A stretch of DNA of 64,000 nt from Ziziphus jujuba (GCF_031755915.1 NC_083379.1:47562001-47626000); one strand, 5' to 3'. Counted from the stretch's first letter, positions 29,956 through 43,903 are shown. The notes: a model not told the origin generated them from the letters alone. Translations and numbers: made by a program.

Positions 29956-31908
29956 TCATGATAAACCTGAATGCCGACCCAAGAATGGCATCAGTGGGTT
30001 CTTTGCAGCCATCACTTTGCTGACTAATAGTTTCCATTTAGTATCATCTTTTTTGGTCTGCTGCTGCATCTTTTCCTTGAAATATCTGGGACAATAGCAA
30101 AGGGGCAAACATTATTATCCCAATCATCAATATTGGCTCAGATGCACACAGGTGGAAATCTCATGCTTACCTGCAAAGGGGGACTTTGCATGCATCAGGC
30201 TCATTGCACATACGAGAATGAAGCTCAAGAAGCTGCCACATACGTTTGCAGTGCACACAACCACCAGGAACCCTAGTTTTACAACTGGAGAAATGGCGGA
30301 CTAAAGTTTCAAGTCCTTTGCAAGCAGGAAAAGCACAGGCAACAGGGCTTCCCTTCAGCACTTTGTCACGGGGCCCTATGGTTCTACAGCCGTCTCTGCA
30401 TATGTGAAGGAGGGCTTCCATTGCCTCGTTCAGTTGCATATATACTTTTTTCTCTTTCATTTTCTTTAACATCTCTTGCTGTCTCTGAAACAAATAAATG
30501 AATCTAAGATCTCAAAAGTTTTAAAATTTTAACCATGTATTTGATGATTTGATCTATATAGAACGAAAATTGGTTTAGAATTTCAAAAAAAAAAAAAAAA
30601 AAAAAAACTTGTTTTCTAACAGAAAACTGAAAATGTAAATGTTCCTTAAAAGCAGAAGTTAAAAAAAATGTTGTCTGAGAAGACACCTATTACCAAGTGC
30701 AAGAAAATTCTAAAATCTGACATGTTTCCTAATTGAATAACAGATAATGCAGTCCATTGATAATTCCAGTCCTCCTTATTTATTTTTTTATTTTAATGCA
30801 GCTGAAATAACAAAAATATTTGATGAAGGTAGAAGATGTAGCTTACAGAATCTGCTTCAACAACGGACTCTACCAGTTCCTGTTCAAGTGCAGGATCAGA
30901 TCGTTTCATTACTTTCCAACCTTCAGTTGAAGCTATAGCTTTAAAGTCCTTCACAATCATACGTACACAAAATAAGGAGAGTCGTGGGGCATCACAGTTC
31001 CTGGCCAATTGAAGCACATCTACTACATTTTCCTTGGTTAGCCAGCCTTGCTCAATAAGGTACACACAAACTCTTTTAAGAGATGGAACCATGTAGTAGT
31101 GTGATAAAACCAACAAATGGAGAACAAACTTCTTCATCTTTTCCTTGTCATAGCTGCATATGACATAAAGCAACAAATTATAAGAGATGTAGGTATAATT
31201 AGAGGACGGTGAACTCATATATCAACATATAATTAAAACATACCAGGATGAGTAAATAAAACGTATAAACATATGCACGGCTTCAAAAGGTACACCAGGA
31301 ATCGTGATGAATCTCACACCATTCTTAACTTTCGATTGCTGCAAGATATTCCCCAAGACCGGTGATGCAATACTCTGTAAACATAACAACATATGGGGTT
31401 AGCCTCATCCAGCAAATTGTCATCATTCAAATATTTACTTTTCCCATATTGCTCTTTAACTACTTTCTCCCTGTGCTCTTTTCAGTCCTTAAGTCCCCAA
31501 GACAGAGAACATCTAAAATGAAGCGCCAAATTCAACATCTAAAATAATAGTAGAGTCCAGTTAACTCACCAGAACACTAGAATGAGCTGGAACATAGGAT
31601 GCATCAACAGTGATGACATAGACATCGGTGCCACATTCTTGCTTGAAAATCTTGTCCCATGCATCAACTGTTTCCTTTGGGACAGAACAACATTCTGGAA
31701 GACTGTAGGGATATCTAGCCCTTGTAGAGGTTTTACTAGGGAGAGGAGGCGGTTTTGGAATGTTACTATCATATGACATAGAAGAGGATGGGACTTCCAG
31801 CGCATGCAAAATATCGGCTGGATTTGCTTCATCCATTTGATTATTAAAAGATCCAGAGAAGGAACTAGTAGAGGATGACCAGGGCAGCTCAAGGTCAGGT
31901 GAAGTCAT
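29956..31908 (-). CDS. BTB/POZ and TAZ domain protein (BT3/BT4 type)
   Basis: Five exons on the minus strand (31908-31570, 31374-31244, 31153-30847, 30484-30171, 30085-29956) join exactly to 406 residues. The BTB/POZ domain begins near residue 84 ([26 protein letters not shown]) and runs to about 190, followed by a BACK-like helical part. The TAZ zinc finger occupies about 277-365 and shows spaced His/Cys residues ([48 protein letters not shown]). The C-terminus [19 protein letters not shown] resembles the calmodulin-binding end of the family. These plant-specific proteins act as Cullin3 adaptors and transcriptional co-regulators in nutrient, stress and gametophyte processes. A TTTTAG acceptor just before the start suggests a 5' UTR intron, probably linking to a CT-rich leader near 33.7-33.9 kb. 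Confidence 0.93.
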
Positions 31909-34900
31909 CAAGACGGTGGTTTATCTAAAATAGATACAAGGCAAAGAAGATCTGTCAAAGGAAAACAAAGCGGTTAGAAGATTAAAATATACCAAATTTG
32001 AGCATTCTACAATGACAGGGAAAAAAAAAAAATAAAATAAAAAAGAGAGATGAAAATTAAACAGCATATTTAATATTCACAAAGCAAAGCCAATGAAAAT
32101 GTCGATTCTTCATTGACAGACTGGTTGTTTGTCACCCTCGTTTCAGTGTCTATATATATATATATATATATGCCTATTAAAAAACATTACTTAAATGGTA
32201 TCTTATGGTTGCATCTCAACATCAACTTCATTTGAGAAGGAATTTTTACCAACTTTTGAATAAGGAAAACAAGAGACCTAAAAGTATAGTGCAGGAAAAG
32301 AATCAATAGCAGAACCCCTCCGTGACTGTAGGCCACTGAGAAAGTTGCTTGGACGGAAACTCTGGCATGCCTAAGTTTGAGGTTAGAGGTTTCTTCCAAG
32401 CAGACAATTAACTATTCTAAGAAATCTTCAACCTATCAGCTAGGAAGTGGAAAATGGTAAATTCGTATTCAGCTAAAAATTAACTTGTAACTTTATCCAA
32501 AATGACACCGAGCACATGGATGGGAAAAGCTTTAATCATATTGTATTGAAAACTATTAGGGCTGCTGAAAATGAATTATTCTGAGATTACAAATATCCGT
32601 ACAAAGGGCGGACACGCGGGAGAAGCTTTAACCTTTGATCATATTGCATTGGAGCATTGGGTCTGCTCAAATCGAATTATTCTTAAAATTAAAAATATCT
32701 GTTCAAGTATTAAATCATTGTCTACCATGATTATAGTAATTCATGAGAAAATTCACCCACAAAAAAAAAAACATAAATAGATAATAATTCTAAGGGAAAA
32801 GAAAAAGATATGGGTGTTAGTCTAGTTTAAATGACCAAATTGAGAGAAAGTTCCATACGTGCCCATGAAACTCTGATTAAACAATTGCAAATTCAACGCT
32901 TTAGCTCACACATGCGCACTTTTTATTAAAAGATTCAAAGACGCATCAGAATACAAGCAGAATGACAAAGTATTAATGAAAGAACAATCTAAAGCTAGAA
33001 ATAGTCCGTCTAAAAAAAAAAGAAAAATTATGTACTACTCAACCTGAGTCAAAGCTCAACAAGTAATGGGGTAGAGGACCCAGATTCTGTTGCAGGTAAT
33101 TAAGGTATTAACTAGTAAAATAAAATAAATTTCGGGAATCTATGTATATATCCAAGTTTGGCAGGTTATTAACAATAGATACCAAAAGATAATATGGAAG
33201 CAGTGAAAGTAAGGAACCCGATTGGTTACCTAGGAAAGACGAGAAAATACTGAAGCATACCTTAGGATAAGGCACAGCAAATCTCCTTGAAAAAAAAAAA
33301 ATCGAGATTTGCCGGATCTTCACCAGAGTAGTTCGGTATGGGAGATTTACACACACTAACTGTAGAGCTAAAAAGCCTGTATCAAAAAGAAAGAACAATT
33401 ATTAATCTATATACATATATATATATATATACCCTGTATGGAAATTGAACAGTGGAAAATCATCAACAATTTGTGCAGTGGGAGGTGAAAATATTTAAGC
33501 TTTGAAGAAAGAATCATATAAAGATACACTAGAATATATATACAAAAAAAAAAAAAAAAAAACAAAAAGGAAGTGAAGGTGAAGGAATGGAAGAGAAGGA
33601 TTATGTTACTTTACCCAGGGGTAGTTTAGTTGTCTATGTTTAATTCTTATATGTACAGAATGAAACCGATATCTCTCTCATTTATCACTTAGTTCTCATT
33701 TAAACAAACAGCAACACAAGCATAAATCATTAAAAAGTGAGAAAAAAAAAATAGTAGATAAATTCGATGGGTTTTGAGGAAGAGGAATATATGGAGTGGT
33801 GGCTTCGGAGAGGACATTGAGGAGCGACAGAGGAGTGGAACAGGTGCTGGGTGATACAGAGAGAGAGAGAGAGAGAGAGAGGTGGGTAAAATGCAAAATC
33901 GAATAACCAATGAGGTATGGAAACGTGGAGATGTGAGTAGAAAGTGTGGGGCGGCTATTACAAGACACCGAAAGGGACGGTGCACGGCCCAAACAAAAAG
34001 ATGTGTGATGTGGACGGTGCGGTTGGTTGGCTTGGGACTTAGCGTGGGTCCCACATGACTCAGGACTCAGGATGGAGGGATTCGGATCTCCTTTCTTCTC
34101 TCTCTCTCTCTCTCTCCACAGCCACTCAAGAATAACGTGGATTCGGATCTCCACTTTCTCGTTCTGTCCTTCACATAATCAAACTTTCCGACTCAACTCA
34201 ACTACTTTAATATTATATATCATATTCATAACTTTAATATTTTATATCATATTCACGGCCCAAATCAATCCAAACTAGAAAAAGACTTACGACTGCTGAC
34301 ATGATATTTTGTTTGAAATTGTGGGCTAGGTAGGACTCAAATGTGGAATATGATGATTTAGCAAAACAAAAATGTGAAATATGATTAATAAAGAATCCTA
34401 GTATACATCCTACGTAGGATGTCCTAGATGGAGGAATACGTACACTAGTTCATATTAGCGTACCTGTATTATCACAACAGCACGTTGATTTATTGTATGA
34501 TTAATTATAACAAGGCGGTGGATTAATTAATTACATGCATGAATTTCAAAATTAACTTTGACATTTCTTTACAGTTAGACAACACGAATTCCATCGAACT
34601 ACTCGAATAAAGGAATAAAACAAGACCGAGCTGACTAGGACTGAATCCCATTAATAATACTTATATTATCTATCAATTGTCAATATCAGACACATCATCT
34701 GCCGACTGTAGTTTGTATGTATTGGCCCAATGAAGAAGAATTTAGGCTAGCTGCTGGGTGAGCAGCAAATTCAGGAAGTTGGCCCCCGATCTCGGCCCCT
34801 TTGGGCTCGAACGTTACATGCGATTCAGATTGGGAGCTCCTTTCCATTGACATATAGCTAAGTACATGCTCACCAAATCGACCACTAATGCCAAGCATAA

Positions 34901-35154
34901 TTAGTTATTATTACTATTATTATTCTATCATGCTTGCTTAATTAATTATTCGAGATGTGCATATATTCACCAATAAAAAAAAAAAGGAAAGAATTCGAGA
35001 TGTGCATATTTATGTAGGTGTGGAGTTAAATAAGGTCAACCGGGGTCAGAGTGAGTACTTGATATCATATATATTGATGAGGACGGCGGGGATTGCAACA
35101 AAGGAGACGGAGACAAATCAAAATTAACACATAATGTAAACCGTTGGATGAGAA
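31909..35154. other. upstream region of the BTB-TAZ gene
   Basis: Probably leader, 5' UTR intron and promoter of the minus-strand gene, then intergenic DNA. It contains a GA run at about 33860-33881 (CT on the coding strand), a TA run near 32152-32170 and a CT run near 34100-34117. No other gene recognised. Confidence 0.5.
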
Positions 35155-35637
35155 TGTTAAATAAATAAATAATTTGTAGACTTAGTATAATTAATTATGA
35201 ATTTATTTATGCCATTAATGAGATTGATTTATTTTATTATTTTGTAGTAAGATCATTTGTCATACACTCTCTGTAGTATTCCAGTTGGTCCATTGAACGG
35301 GAGAAATAACTTTCTTTATAAGCCCATTGACTTATCCATTTTTTCTATTATTAAATTATTATTATTTTGATGTATGTTAAAATTAATAGGCAAGTCTGAC
35401 TTGAAGAGACTATAAAAGGTCTAGGACAAGCAAATAGATACATACACTATTTTTTGAGATTAGGGTTTTCATAAATTATTAAGAGTGGTTTGAGAGTAGT
35501 GTGTCCATAAGTACTACTTTATGTTATTTTCTATTTTACAGGATTAAAAATTTAATTTATCAATGGCTGTATTTGGAGGTTAGTATATTTATGATTAATG
35601 AAATTTATTATATATATTTAGATCGTAAATTTTAACA
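35155..35637 (+). repeat. left LTR of the copia element
   Basis: 483 bases from TG to CA. It contains a TATA-like CTATAAAAGG near 35411. It aligns end to end with the right LTR but with many substitutions, so the insertion is old. Confidence 0.92.
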
Positions 35638-37093
35638 ATTGATATTAGAAGATGGTTAATATGCATAATAAATTTTCTGTGATTATATTGACTATGTTTG
35701 GATTGTTATACGCGACTATTAAACATCTGTGTGATCCAAATATACATGTTCTTTATTTTTATTTTATTCTCGCATGGATATGTGAGGTAATATGTTATCT
35801 GTGAAACATATATACATGTATAAGTCATGTGTTTATTTTCTTTAAAAAAAAAAAAAAAAACAACAGTGATTGCGAAATTGGTGGTTATCGTGTTTTAGAT
35901 CAAATTTGTGCAAAATTTGTATAATTTTGTATTAGTTCAAACTAAGACCTGGGTATGGAGGAAAATTCTTCTTTGTTGTGCTTAACATTGTTTATTATTT
36001 CTAATTGGATTTGAAAACCCTTATTAAAAAAAAAAAAAACCTTAAATCCGAATAATGCAAATTTTGTTATTGATGACATTGATACCTGAGTTAACTTGGA
36101 AATTGATTTTGGAATTGAATGGAGGGTTTAAGTGGTTTGTATTTGGCCTGAAACCATGTGAAATCCGGTGATCTTGAACCTTCCATGGCTGAGATTCATC
36201 TTGCTTGGGTGTTTATTTTTCTAGCATTTTGGACCAAATTAAGTTGAGGAAATTGTTGCCCAAACCGAAAGGAGTAGATTGGCACCGGTTTTTACAGAAA
36301 ATGGTGGCCGCAATTGTGTTTTACAGGCGGGTTTGAGAAGCGGGTCGTTTGACCCGTTAACCAGGAAACCGGGTCACCCGCAACCCGGATGAAAGGAGAG
36401 AAGGTTGATGTCAGCAGCCCATTTTGCTGATGTCAGTAACCGAAAAAAAAACCCCTCTTTTTGTTGTTTTATTTATTTGTTAATTATTTATTTATCTATT
36501 GTTCATTAAAATTTAAAAATAAAAAAAAATTTGTTATTTATTTATTTATTTTGATTATTTATTCCATTTCAAATTATTTAAATTGAATTACATGTTTATG
36601 ATTGAAAATTAGATTGTGTTAGCTTTCTCTAAAAAATTTTTGTGCCTAGTTGGTATAGTAATGTGGGATTTTAGGTACTCACCTGTCGTAAGACTTATTT
36701 TGTCTGCATTATGTGTACCAATGTAATGTGTGTTGGCATAGTGGATGATATATTTGATATTTCTCTATTTCATAAAATTGCCAATATGTTATTTTCTCCC
36801 ACTTATTAACCAAGGTCTATATGGGTCACTAAGCTACCCTGTCGGTGGTTTAAGTTGTTTTGTATGACAATTGGAATGGCAATGAAAGTTGATTAAATGC
36901 TATAAATTGCAGGTTCTGAGTTACCCTATTGGTGATTCAGTTCAATACATTTGATTGTGGTTATTTAGTTGACTGTCCCTGGCCCGCGAAAGGGTATCTT
37001 TAGTGCTACAAAGACCTTAGCGATATTGATATTTTATGTTTTGTGTTAAGGGGCTGGAAAATAACTATTGTTTAATATATATGAAATGCTTTA

Positions 37094-37579
37094 GTGTTTA
37101 CTATTTTTACGGTTAGTAGCACCCCTAATATTCTGCTTGTGACTGGCATAATGAAATTGGATGGGACAAATTATCAGAAGTGGAAAAAGACCTTGGTTAT
37201 GAATTTGACATTTATGAAATTGAATTTGGCTTTGGAGATAGATCCACCCGAGATACCAACTGATGATAGTAGTGCAGCAATTAGGAAACTTTATGAGGAT
37301 TGGAAGCATTCTAATAAATGCTGCATGATGATGATAAAGAATTACATGGATGAAACTATATATGCTAGTATTCCTAAGGTTGATACAGCAAAGGAACCTC
37401 TTGAGGAGATAGGAAAGAAATTTATCAAGTTTCATATGAATGAGAAGCATTATTATTTGGATTTTTTTTTAAATAATACTAAGTATGATGACGCTTATCA
37501 GATAGGAGAAATGAAAGAGTACTTCAATGGAAGGTGTGGCTACTGCAATAAAGTTGGACACAAAAAGATAGAGTGTTAG
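37094..37579 (+). pseudogene. copia gag remnant with zinc knuckle
   Basis: Reads as a gag-like protein with the copia N-terminal pattern LDGTNYQKWKKTL and ends in a CCHC zinc knuckle (37535-37576: Cys-x2-Cys-x4-His-x4-Cys), which binds RNA in gag proteins. It is about 161 residues, shorter than usual copia gag; part of the middle seems lost. A stop follows the knuckle directly. A protease-like segment with WWLDTEA in place of the expected D-T/S-G active-site triad follows in another frame at about 37650-37690. Confidence 0.85.
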
Positions 37580-37707
37580 AATTTAAAGTGAAAGCAAGAG
37601 AAGAAAGATAATATTTTAATGATTGAGACCAATATTATTGATGTGCTTATGAATTCTTGGTGGTTAGATACTGAAGCAATAATTCATGTTAGTAATTCAT
37701 TGTAGGG

Positions 37708-38242
37708 ATGATAAGGCAAAAGAGACTAACCAATCTTGAGCAGAATATTTATAAGGGAGATAGCTCAAGAGTGAAGGTAGATATCATGGGAACAATAAAG
37801 TTGAAGCTTGCCACTAGATATGTTTTAGAATTACAAAAAGTTTCCTATGTACCTTCAATTAGGAGGAACTTATTATCTATCTCACTTTTGGATAGTCAAG
37901 GGTTTAGTTTTTGTTTAAAAATAACAAAGTTGAAATATGTAAGGATAGCAAAGTTGTTTATGTGATAATTTATATAGACTTGATTTATTTAATAATTGTT
38001 TCAATTATTCTATTAATTCTATTGTTGCCTTTATTGTTGCTTCAAAACGTCCAATAGTTAATGATAATTCCTTATTATTGTGGCATAAGCATTTGAGATA
38101 TATTTCTAGGCACAGGATGGAAAGGTTAGTGAAGGATGGAATACCTCATAATATTGATTTCTTCGATCTATCGACTTATATTGAATGTGTGAAAGGAAAG
38201 TTAACTTCCAATGTTAGAAAGGATAAGGTAGTAAGGTGTGGA
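37708..38242 (+). pseudogene. copia protease-end and gag-pre-integrase remnant
   Basis: Two broken frames (37708-37965 and 38078-38242) show the copia pattern VSYVPSIRRNLLSISLLDS and then LLWHKHLRYISRHRMERL, the His-rich pre-integrase segment. Coding similarity stops abruptly at about 38242, where the nested insertion begins. Confidence 0.8.
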
Positions 38243-41200
38243 TGTCAGGACCCGTCCAAAATTCCTCACCGGAACCCTAGACAAGCCCTGAGTCTAGGGA
38301 AACCCTACCGGACCCTCCAATGGAAAATCTGGCAGAACCTCCCCTAAGGGTTGAACTTATCACAAATTTCCTGCACAGAAAACACACTTCTATATACATT
38401 TCCTTATTCCTCCCACATTACTACAATATAATTCCACAAATTTGCAGCACTCCAAATGAATAACAGGAATCAGTGCATAATTAATAACTAAATGTCCAAT
38501 ACAGTATACAGAACATTATATAAATGAATGTGGAATTAATACAATGTCAGATAAAGAAGTAATATAAGATGAAGAGGAAAAAGGAAAGAAATGCTTCTTG
38601 GACTTCTGCCAATGAACTTAGACGTCGGGCTCGTCCCAAACGATCAACGTCTCCCAAACCTTGTACCTAGGGGAACGGAATTTAAAAATATGAGATTCTA
38701 ATCATCTCAGTGAGTGACCCTATCTACTGTATAATTTTAATATTAATAGTATAACAAATAAAGGGATTTAATTAATCAATACCAAACAATTAAATAAATA
38801 AATAAATAATAATCATTTGAAAATAATATTTTATCTCAAAATCCTCACTATTCACTCTGTTGGAAAGGTTCCTCTTTTAAAACATTTTCGCAAAACCCGT
38901 TATCTGTATGTCCCAAAATCAAGGAAAACAATTAATCAACTAAATATCGATTAAAACATAATAGATCAAGGATCCAAAATTTATAATGAAAATAAAATAG
39001 GAATAGAAATAAAAATAATTTCGTAATAATTACTAAATGATTGATAATGTCATAAACGAATAATATAAGAATATTAATGAAACTTACATTAAAACAATTC
39101 AGAAAATAATTAAAATAATTAGAATTAATTAATTAATTGAACAATTAAATAAAAGGATAATTAAACCAAATTAAAACCTCAATTTAAGATAAATGGTAAA
39201 AACATAGTAAGATCTCTTTAAAACATTATATTGCGTGCTCATCCACATATATAGTACAGAACACCAGTACTGTATGAGTGCGTCTAAAACCAATTATTAA
39301 ATTTATTATTAAAATACCAAATTTTTCAAAATTTACTGTGGAAATTATACCACTTTTCAAATTCACATCCCATATTTTTTTTCTTTAATATCACCAGCAT
39401 GAATACTTCGATAATATATATAATTTTCTCATATCACAAAATCCGTCAATACAATTATTTAATTTTCAAACCCATCAACTTTCATTTCCATCAACTTAAA
39501 TATACAATTTTCCAATGGCATAAATATTTTTGAAACATAATTGTTTAAAACAATATTTTTCTCCAATCCTCAAAATCCATTTAAATCAACAAATCCTTAA
39601 AACCACATAAATTTCATATATAATTAATTCATATAATTGTGCACAATAATTGAATAATAAGCATAGCAATAATTAAAATAAATCAAACCACAATTTCTTT
39701 AAATTCCCAAATATATTCTTTTGGCACTAAAACATATATTAAAAACATTATAATTTAGCAATACAATTTATATGGAAATTCTCTTAATATCAAATACATA
39801 AAACATATTTACCAAATATTTAATTATGAAATATTCCAAAAATAAAATTTGATAATAAATACCAAAATCTCAAATTTCTTAAAACCAAAATATTTTATAA
39901 TGCACAAATATTTAATTCCATTCAATTTTGGCACCAAAAGTCCAAATATAAATTTACTAAATATTCACCACATCAAACATATTTTTCAAATAACCAATTA
40001 ACAAAAAAATATATATATTTTAACATCCCCAAATAATTTTGAAGGTGGGTCACTCACCTGGAATACGCAATTAACCCAAGATCCTTCAAGGGATCAATTC
40101 CACAACGCACACGTGCTCCTAGAACAACAACATTACACAACTCAAATAAATTAATATTTTATTCGGGTAAATAATACCCGGTACCCGGGGGGACTAACGC
40201 AAATGTTAACCAAAATTTACAAGCAATATACCGAATCGAAGCTTGTGAGGCGGGGATTATGAATCTGGTCTTACTTTCCGGAGATCGGACTGGTGGTGAT
40301 CGGAATCTCGCCGAAAAACTCTCGGCCTTTAGAGCCTCGATTCTCCCAAACCGTAGTGAATTTGAGGAAAAGGACCCCAGATCTGAGTTCAAGGGGTCGG
40401 AATTAGTGGAGAGGGACCGGAGACGTGATTGGGTACTCGCCGGAATTGGATTTTCCGGCGAGCTGTGGAGACCCATCGGAAACTGTCGCCTCTGGCGGCA
40501 CGTCCGGTGGCCGATGGCTGAGATTTTCCGGAGTTTTGTAGGTTGAAGGGAGAGGGTCTCAACGAAACCGACGGTGACAAGAATGGAGGCCGGAATGAGG
40601 AGATCTCGACGGTTGAAGAAATCTGCGGCGCCGCCGGAAAAAGCCCCGATCCGGGCGCGTCGCCGATCGGTTGGCCGTGAAATTTTGGGGTTTGGTCGGA
40701 AATGGAGAGGCGCTCCTGCCTGGCCGGCACGTATGGCAAGATTCGGCCGGAAAAGTTTGCAACTCCGGCGGCCGGTGGTTTTCTCTCTCTTTCCTCTCTT
40801 TCTTTCTCTCTCCTCCCCCCTCTTTTCACACCAGTTTAAGGCCACCGTGGGTGGCACTGTTTACCCACGTGGACCTCTAAAATGGCGACACGTGGCATCA
40901 CTGTTCATGCACTGTGCATAATTCGAAAATAGAATAAAATATTGCGGTAATTGAAAAACTTTGCATGTCCATAACTTTCAAACCACATGTCAAAATTGGA
41001 CGTGCCGCTAGTCTACGAACTCATATCGACGAGTACTTCATAACCATGCATGATTCAAAGCTCAACTTTGCATGAATAAAAAGTCAACTCTGGCACCCCT
41101 TTGACAGTTTGGACCTCAACTTGTTTTGCTCATAACTTTCAAATCGTAGCTCCTTTTCAACGTGCTACTAGTCTACGAACTCGTACCAACGTGTACTTCG

Positions 41201-41341
41201 TAACGGTACCTCAGTTGATGTGAAATTCCAACAGGAACAAAAAGTCAACATTTGACCCTTTCTCGGTCAACGACGGTCAAACCCAGTCAACCTTGGTCAA
41301 ACTTGAAAAATTTCCGGTGTACTTCGGGACGGGGTGTTACA
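38243..41341. mobile_element. LTR-like insertion (probable solo LTR, about 3.1 kb) inside the copia element
   Basis: Begins TGTCAGGACCCGTCC and ends GGGACGGGGTGTTACA, so it has TG...CA ends and its termini are imperfect inverted repeats. It is flanked by GTGGA (38238-38242) and GTGGG (41342-41346), a near-perfect 5-bp target duplication. Copia integrase coding sequence stops at its left end and resumes at its right end. No gag or pol was seen inside, so a solo LTR of a large-LTR gypsy type is the best reading. A TIR transposon is an alternative. The middle is very AT-rich, while 40.25-40.87 kb is GC-rich with long open frames on both strands that are probably not genes. Confidence 0.75.
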
Positions 41342-42190
41342 GTGGGGATGTTTTGGAGTTAATCCATACTGATATATGTGGACATTTCACACTAACTACT
41401 TTGGGTGGTTAGGTATTTTATTACCTTCATTCATGGTTTTTCTCGTTATGGACGTGTTGAGCTTATCTGTGAGAAGTCGGATTCTTTGATTGCCTTTAAA
41501 GAGTTTAAAGTAAAGATGGAGCTTCAAAATAATAAAAAGATAAAGGTTGTGAGGTCTGACAAAGATGGTGAGTTTTATGGCAGATATGATGAGACTGGAC
41601 GGAACCCAGGGCCATTCGCAATTTATTTACATAAGTGTGGCATTGACACACAATATACAATGCCTGGTACGTCTCAGTAGAATGGCATAGCTGAGAGGAG
41701 GAATTGTACTTTGTTGGATATGGTGAGATCTATGTTGGCAAATTCTAGTTTGCCAGATTACTTGTGGGGAGAGCCTTTAAGAACGGTAGCTTATATTTTG
41801 AATCAAGTTCCAAGTAAATCCATTCCTAAAACTCCTTTTGAGTTGTGGTTAGGAAGAAAGCTTAATTTGCACCATTTTCGAGTACGGGGTTGCAAAGCTG
41901 AAGTAAGAATTTATAATCCCCAAATTAAGAGGTTGAATCCTAAAACTATAAGTAAATATTTTGTTCGCTATTGTATAGGATCTAGGGGTTCAAGATTCTT
42001 TTGTCCATCTCACACTACCAGAATTGTAGAATTAGACATGATTGTTTATTTTAAAGATGATTTTGTATTTGATGATAGTAATGGTCCAAGAGAACCTCCA
42101 TTTAGAGAAGAAAATTTATTCATTCCCAATGTTGTTGGTCCTGATAGAGATGTTATTAATCCAGTAGTTGATGAATCAGTAGTTGATTAG
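41342..42190 (+). pseudogene. copia integrase remnant
   Basis: Resumes with LELIHTDICG and continues through ITFIHGFSRYGRVELI, VRSDKDGEF and GIAERRN, the DDE integrase core order of copia pol, then [11 protein letters not shown] and the C-terminal region. A frame break lies near 41410 and stops lie at 41678-41680 and 42188-42190. Confidence 0.88.
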
Positions 42191-42384
42191 GATGAATCTA
42201 TTATTGAGGAGTAGGATATTTCAATTATTGCATTTACCGATGTGCCTTGTCACAAAGGACTAGGAGATCAACTATTCCTGATGACTTTGAGGTTAACTTG
42301 CATGAGCATGATTTTGACGTAAGTGATGATTCAAATCCGGTCACTTATGAGGAGGCCATAGTAGTTCGCACTCAAATTTTTTGA

Positions 42385-43262
42385 TTGGATGCAATGGAAG
42401 ATGAACTGAAATCTGTGTCATCAAATGGTGTTTGGGATTTGGTTGAGTTACTAGAGGGTAGCAAGCCTATAGGGTGCAAATGAGTCTTTAACACTAAAAG
42501 AGACTCTAATGGTCAAGTGGAGAGGTATGAGGCAAGACTTGTAGCCAAAGGGTTTAGAAAGAAGGAATGAATTGATTATACAGAGACTTTCTCTTTTGTA
42601 TCCACAAAGGATTCTTGTAGAATCATTATGGCGATTGTGGCACATTATGACCTGGAGTTACATCAGATGGATGTTAGAATTGCTTTTCTGAATGGTGATT
42701 TGTATGAGGATGTATATATGGTTCAACTAGTTGGCTTCCAGCAAACAGGGGATAGTAATTTGGTTTGTAAGCTTAAGAACTCTATTTATGGTCTTAAGCA
42801 GGCTACGAGGTAATGGTATCTTAAGTTTGATGAGGTTGTCGCCAAAAATGATTTTAAGAAGAATGTAGTTGATAGTTGCATATATATATGAAGGTCAGTG
42901 GGAGCAGTCTTATATTTCTTGTGTTGTATGTTGATGACATACTTTGGGCTACTAATGACACTGACCTATTGGCTGAAACAAAGCTGATGTTGTGTAACCA
43001 TTTTGACATGAAAGATCTTGGTGAGGCTTCTTTTGTCTTAGGCATCAAGATTGTTCGAGATAGAACTAATTATGTGTTGCAGTTGTCACAGATAGCCTAT
43101 ATTGATAGAATACATAAAAGATTTGCTATGCACAATTGTTCTCCTGGAAGTGTACCGGTTACGAAGGGTGAAAGATTTTCTAAGGATCAATGTCCTCAGA
43201 ATGATAAAGAGAGTATGGCAATAAAAAAAATGTTTGCTATTTTTCAGCAATGGGTAATTTGA
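42385..43262 (+). pseudogene. copia reverse transcriptase remnant
   Basis: Shows the copia RT order: VERYEARLVAKGF, HQMDVRIAFLNGDL, SIYGLKQA and the catalytic YVDD at 42927-42938. In-frame stops lie at 42481-42483, 42568-42570 and 42811-42813, and a frame change lies near 42885. It cannot make an active enzyme. Confidence 0.9.
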
Positions 43263-43903
43263 TATATGCTCAAGTTTGTACATGGCCTGATATAGTTTTT
43301 GTTGTGGGTATGCTTGGATTTATGAGCAATCCTGGTCCTATTCATTATCAAGCAGTTAAGAAGGTCTTTAGGTATTTTCAGAGTATTAAAGATCATATGT
43401 CGATATATCGACATACTAACTCGCTTGATGTAATTGGTTATAGTGATGCAGATTATAAAGGCTGTGTGGATGATAAGAATTTTACCACTGTATATATATT
43501 TATCATGGTAGGATGTACTGTATCTTGGTGGAGTGCCAAACAACCTGTGACAGTATCCTTAACTATGGAAGCAGAGTATGTGGCATATTATAAGGCTACT
43601 CGTTATGTAGTTTGGCTTCAAAATTTTATTTGTGATTTGGGAGTAGTTGATTCCATTGAGAGGCCTATTATGATGTATTGTGACAATACTGCACCAGTGT
43701 TTTTCTCCAATAATTTAAAAGGTACCCCTGGAGCGAGGTACATTGATATGAAGTATTTTGTGGTAAAGGAAAAAGTAGAAGAGGGCCTCATTATTGTTAT
43801 TCACAGGCCTACTTACAGCATGGTAGCAAATCCACTGACCAAGGCCTTACCAATAGGCATATTTGAGGAGCATGTGTCCCGTATGAGATTGTTAGGCAGT
43901 TGA
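43250..43903 (+). pseudogene. copia RNase H and pol C-terminus
   Basis: A 217-residue open stretch with GYSDADYKG, SWWSAKQPVTVSLTMEAEYVA, YCDNTAPV and the end LTKALP, the RNase H domain and C-terminus of copia polyproteins. It is the best preserved part of the element but is separated from RT by a frame break. Confidence 0.92.

Noticed and set aside
32520..32730. Imperfect duplication near AAGCTTTAA-CATATTG upstream of the BTB-TAZ gene
   Set aside because: Similarity between the two halves is patchy and indels are frequent, so I could not support it as a real repeat.
34695..34898. 67-codon open frame on the minus strand just before the copia element
   Set aside because: No motif or family recognised, no splice partners found, and the length is within chance range.
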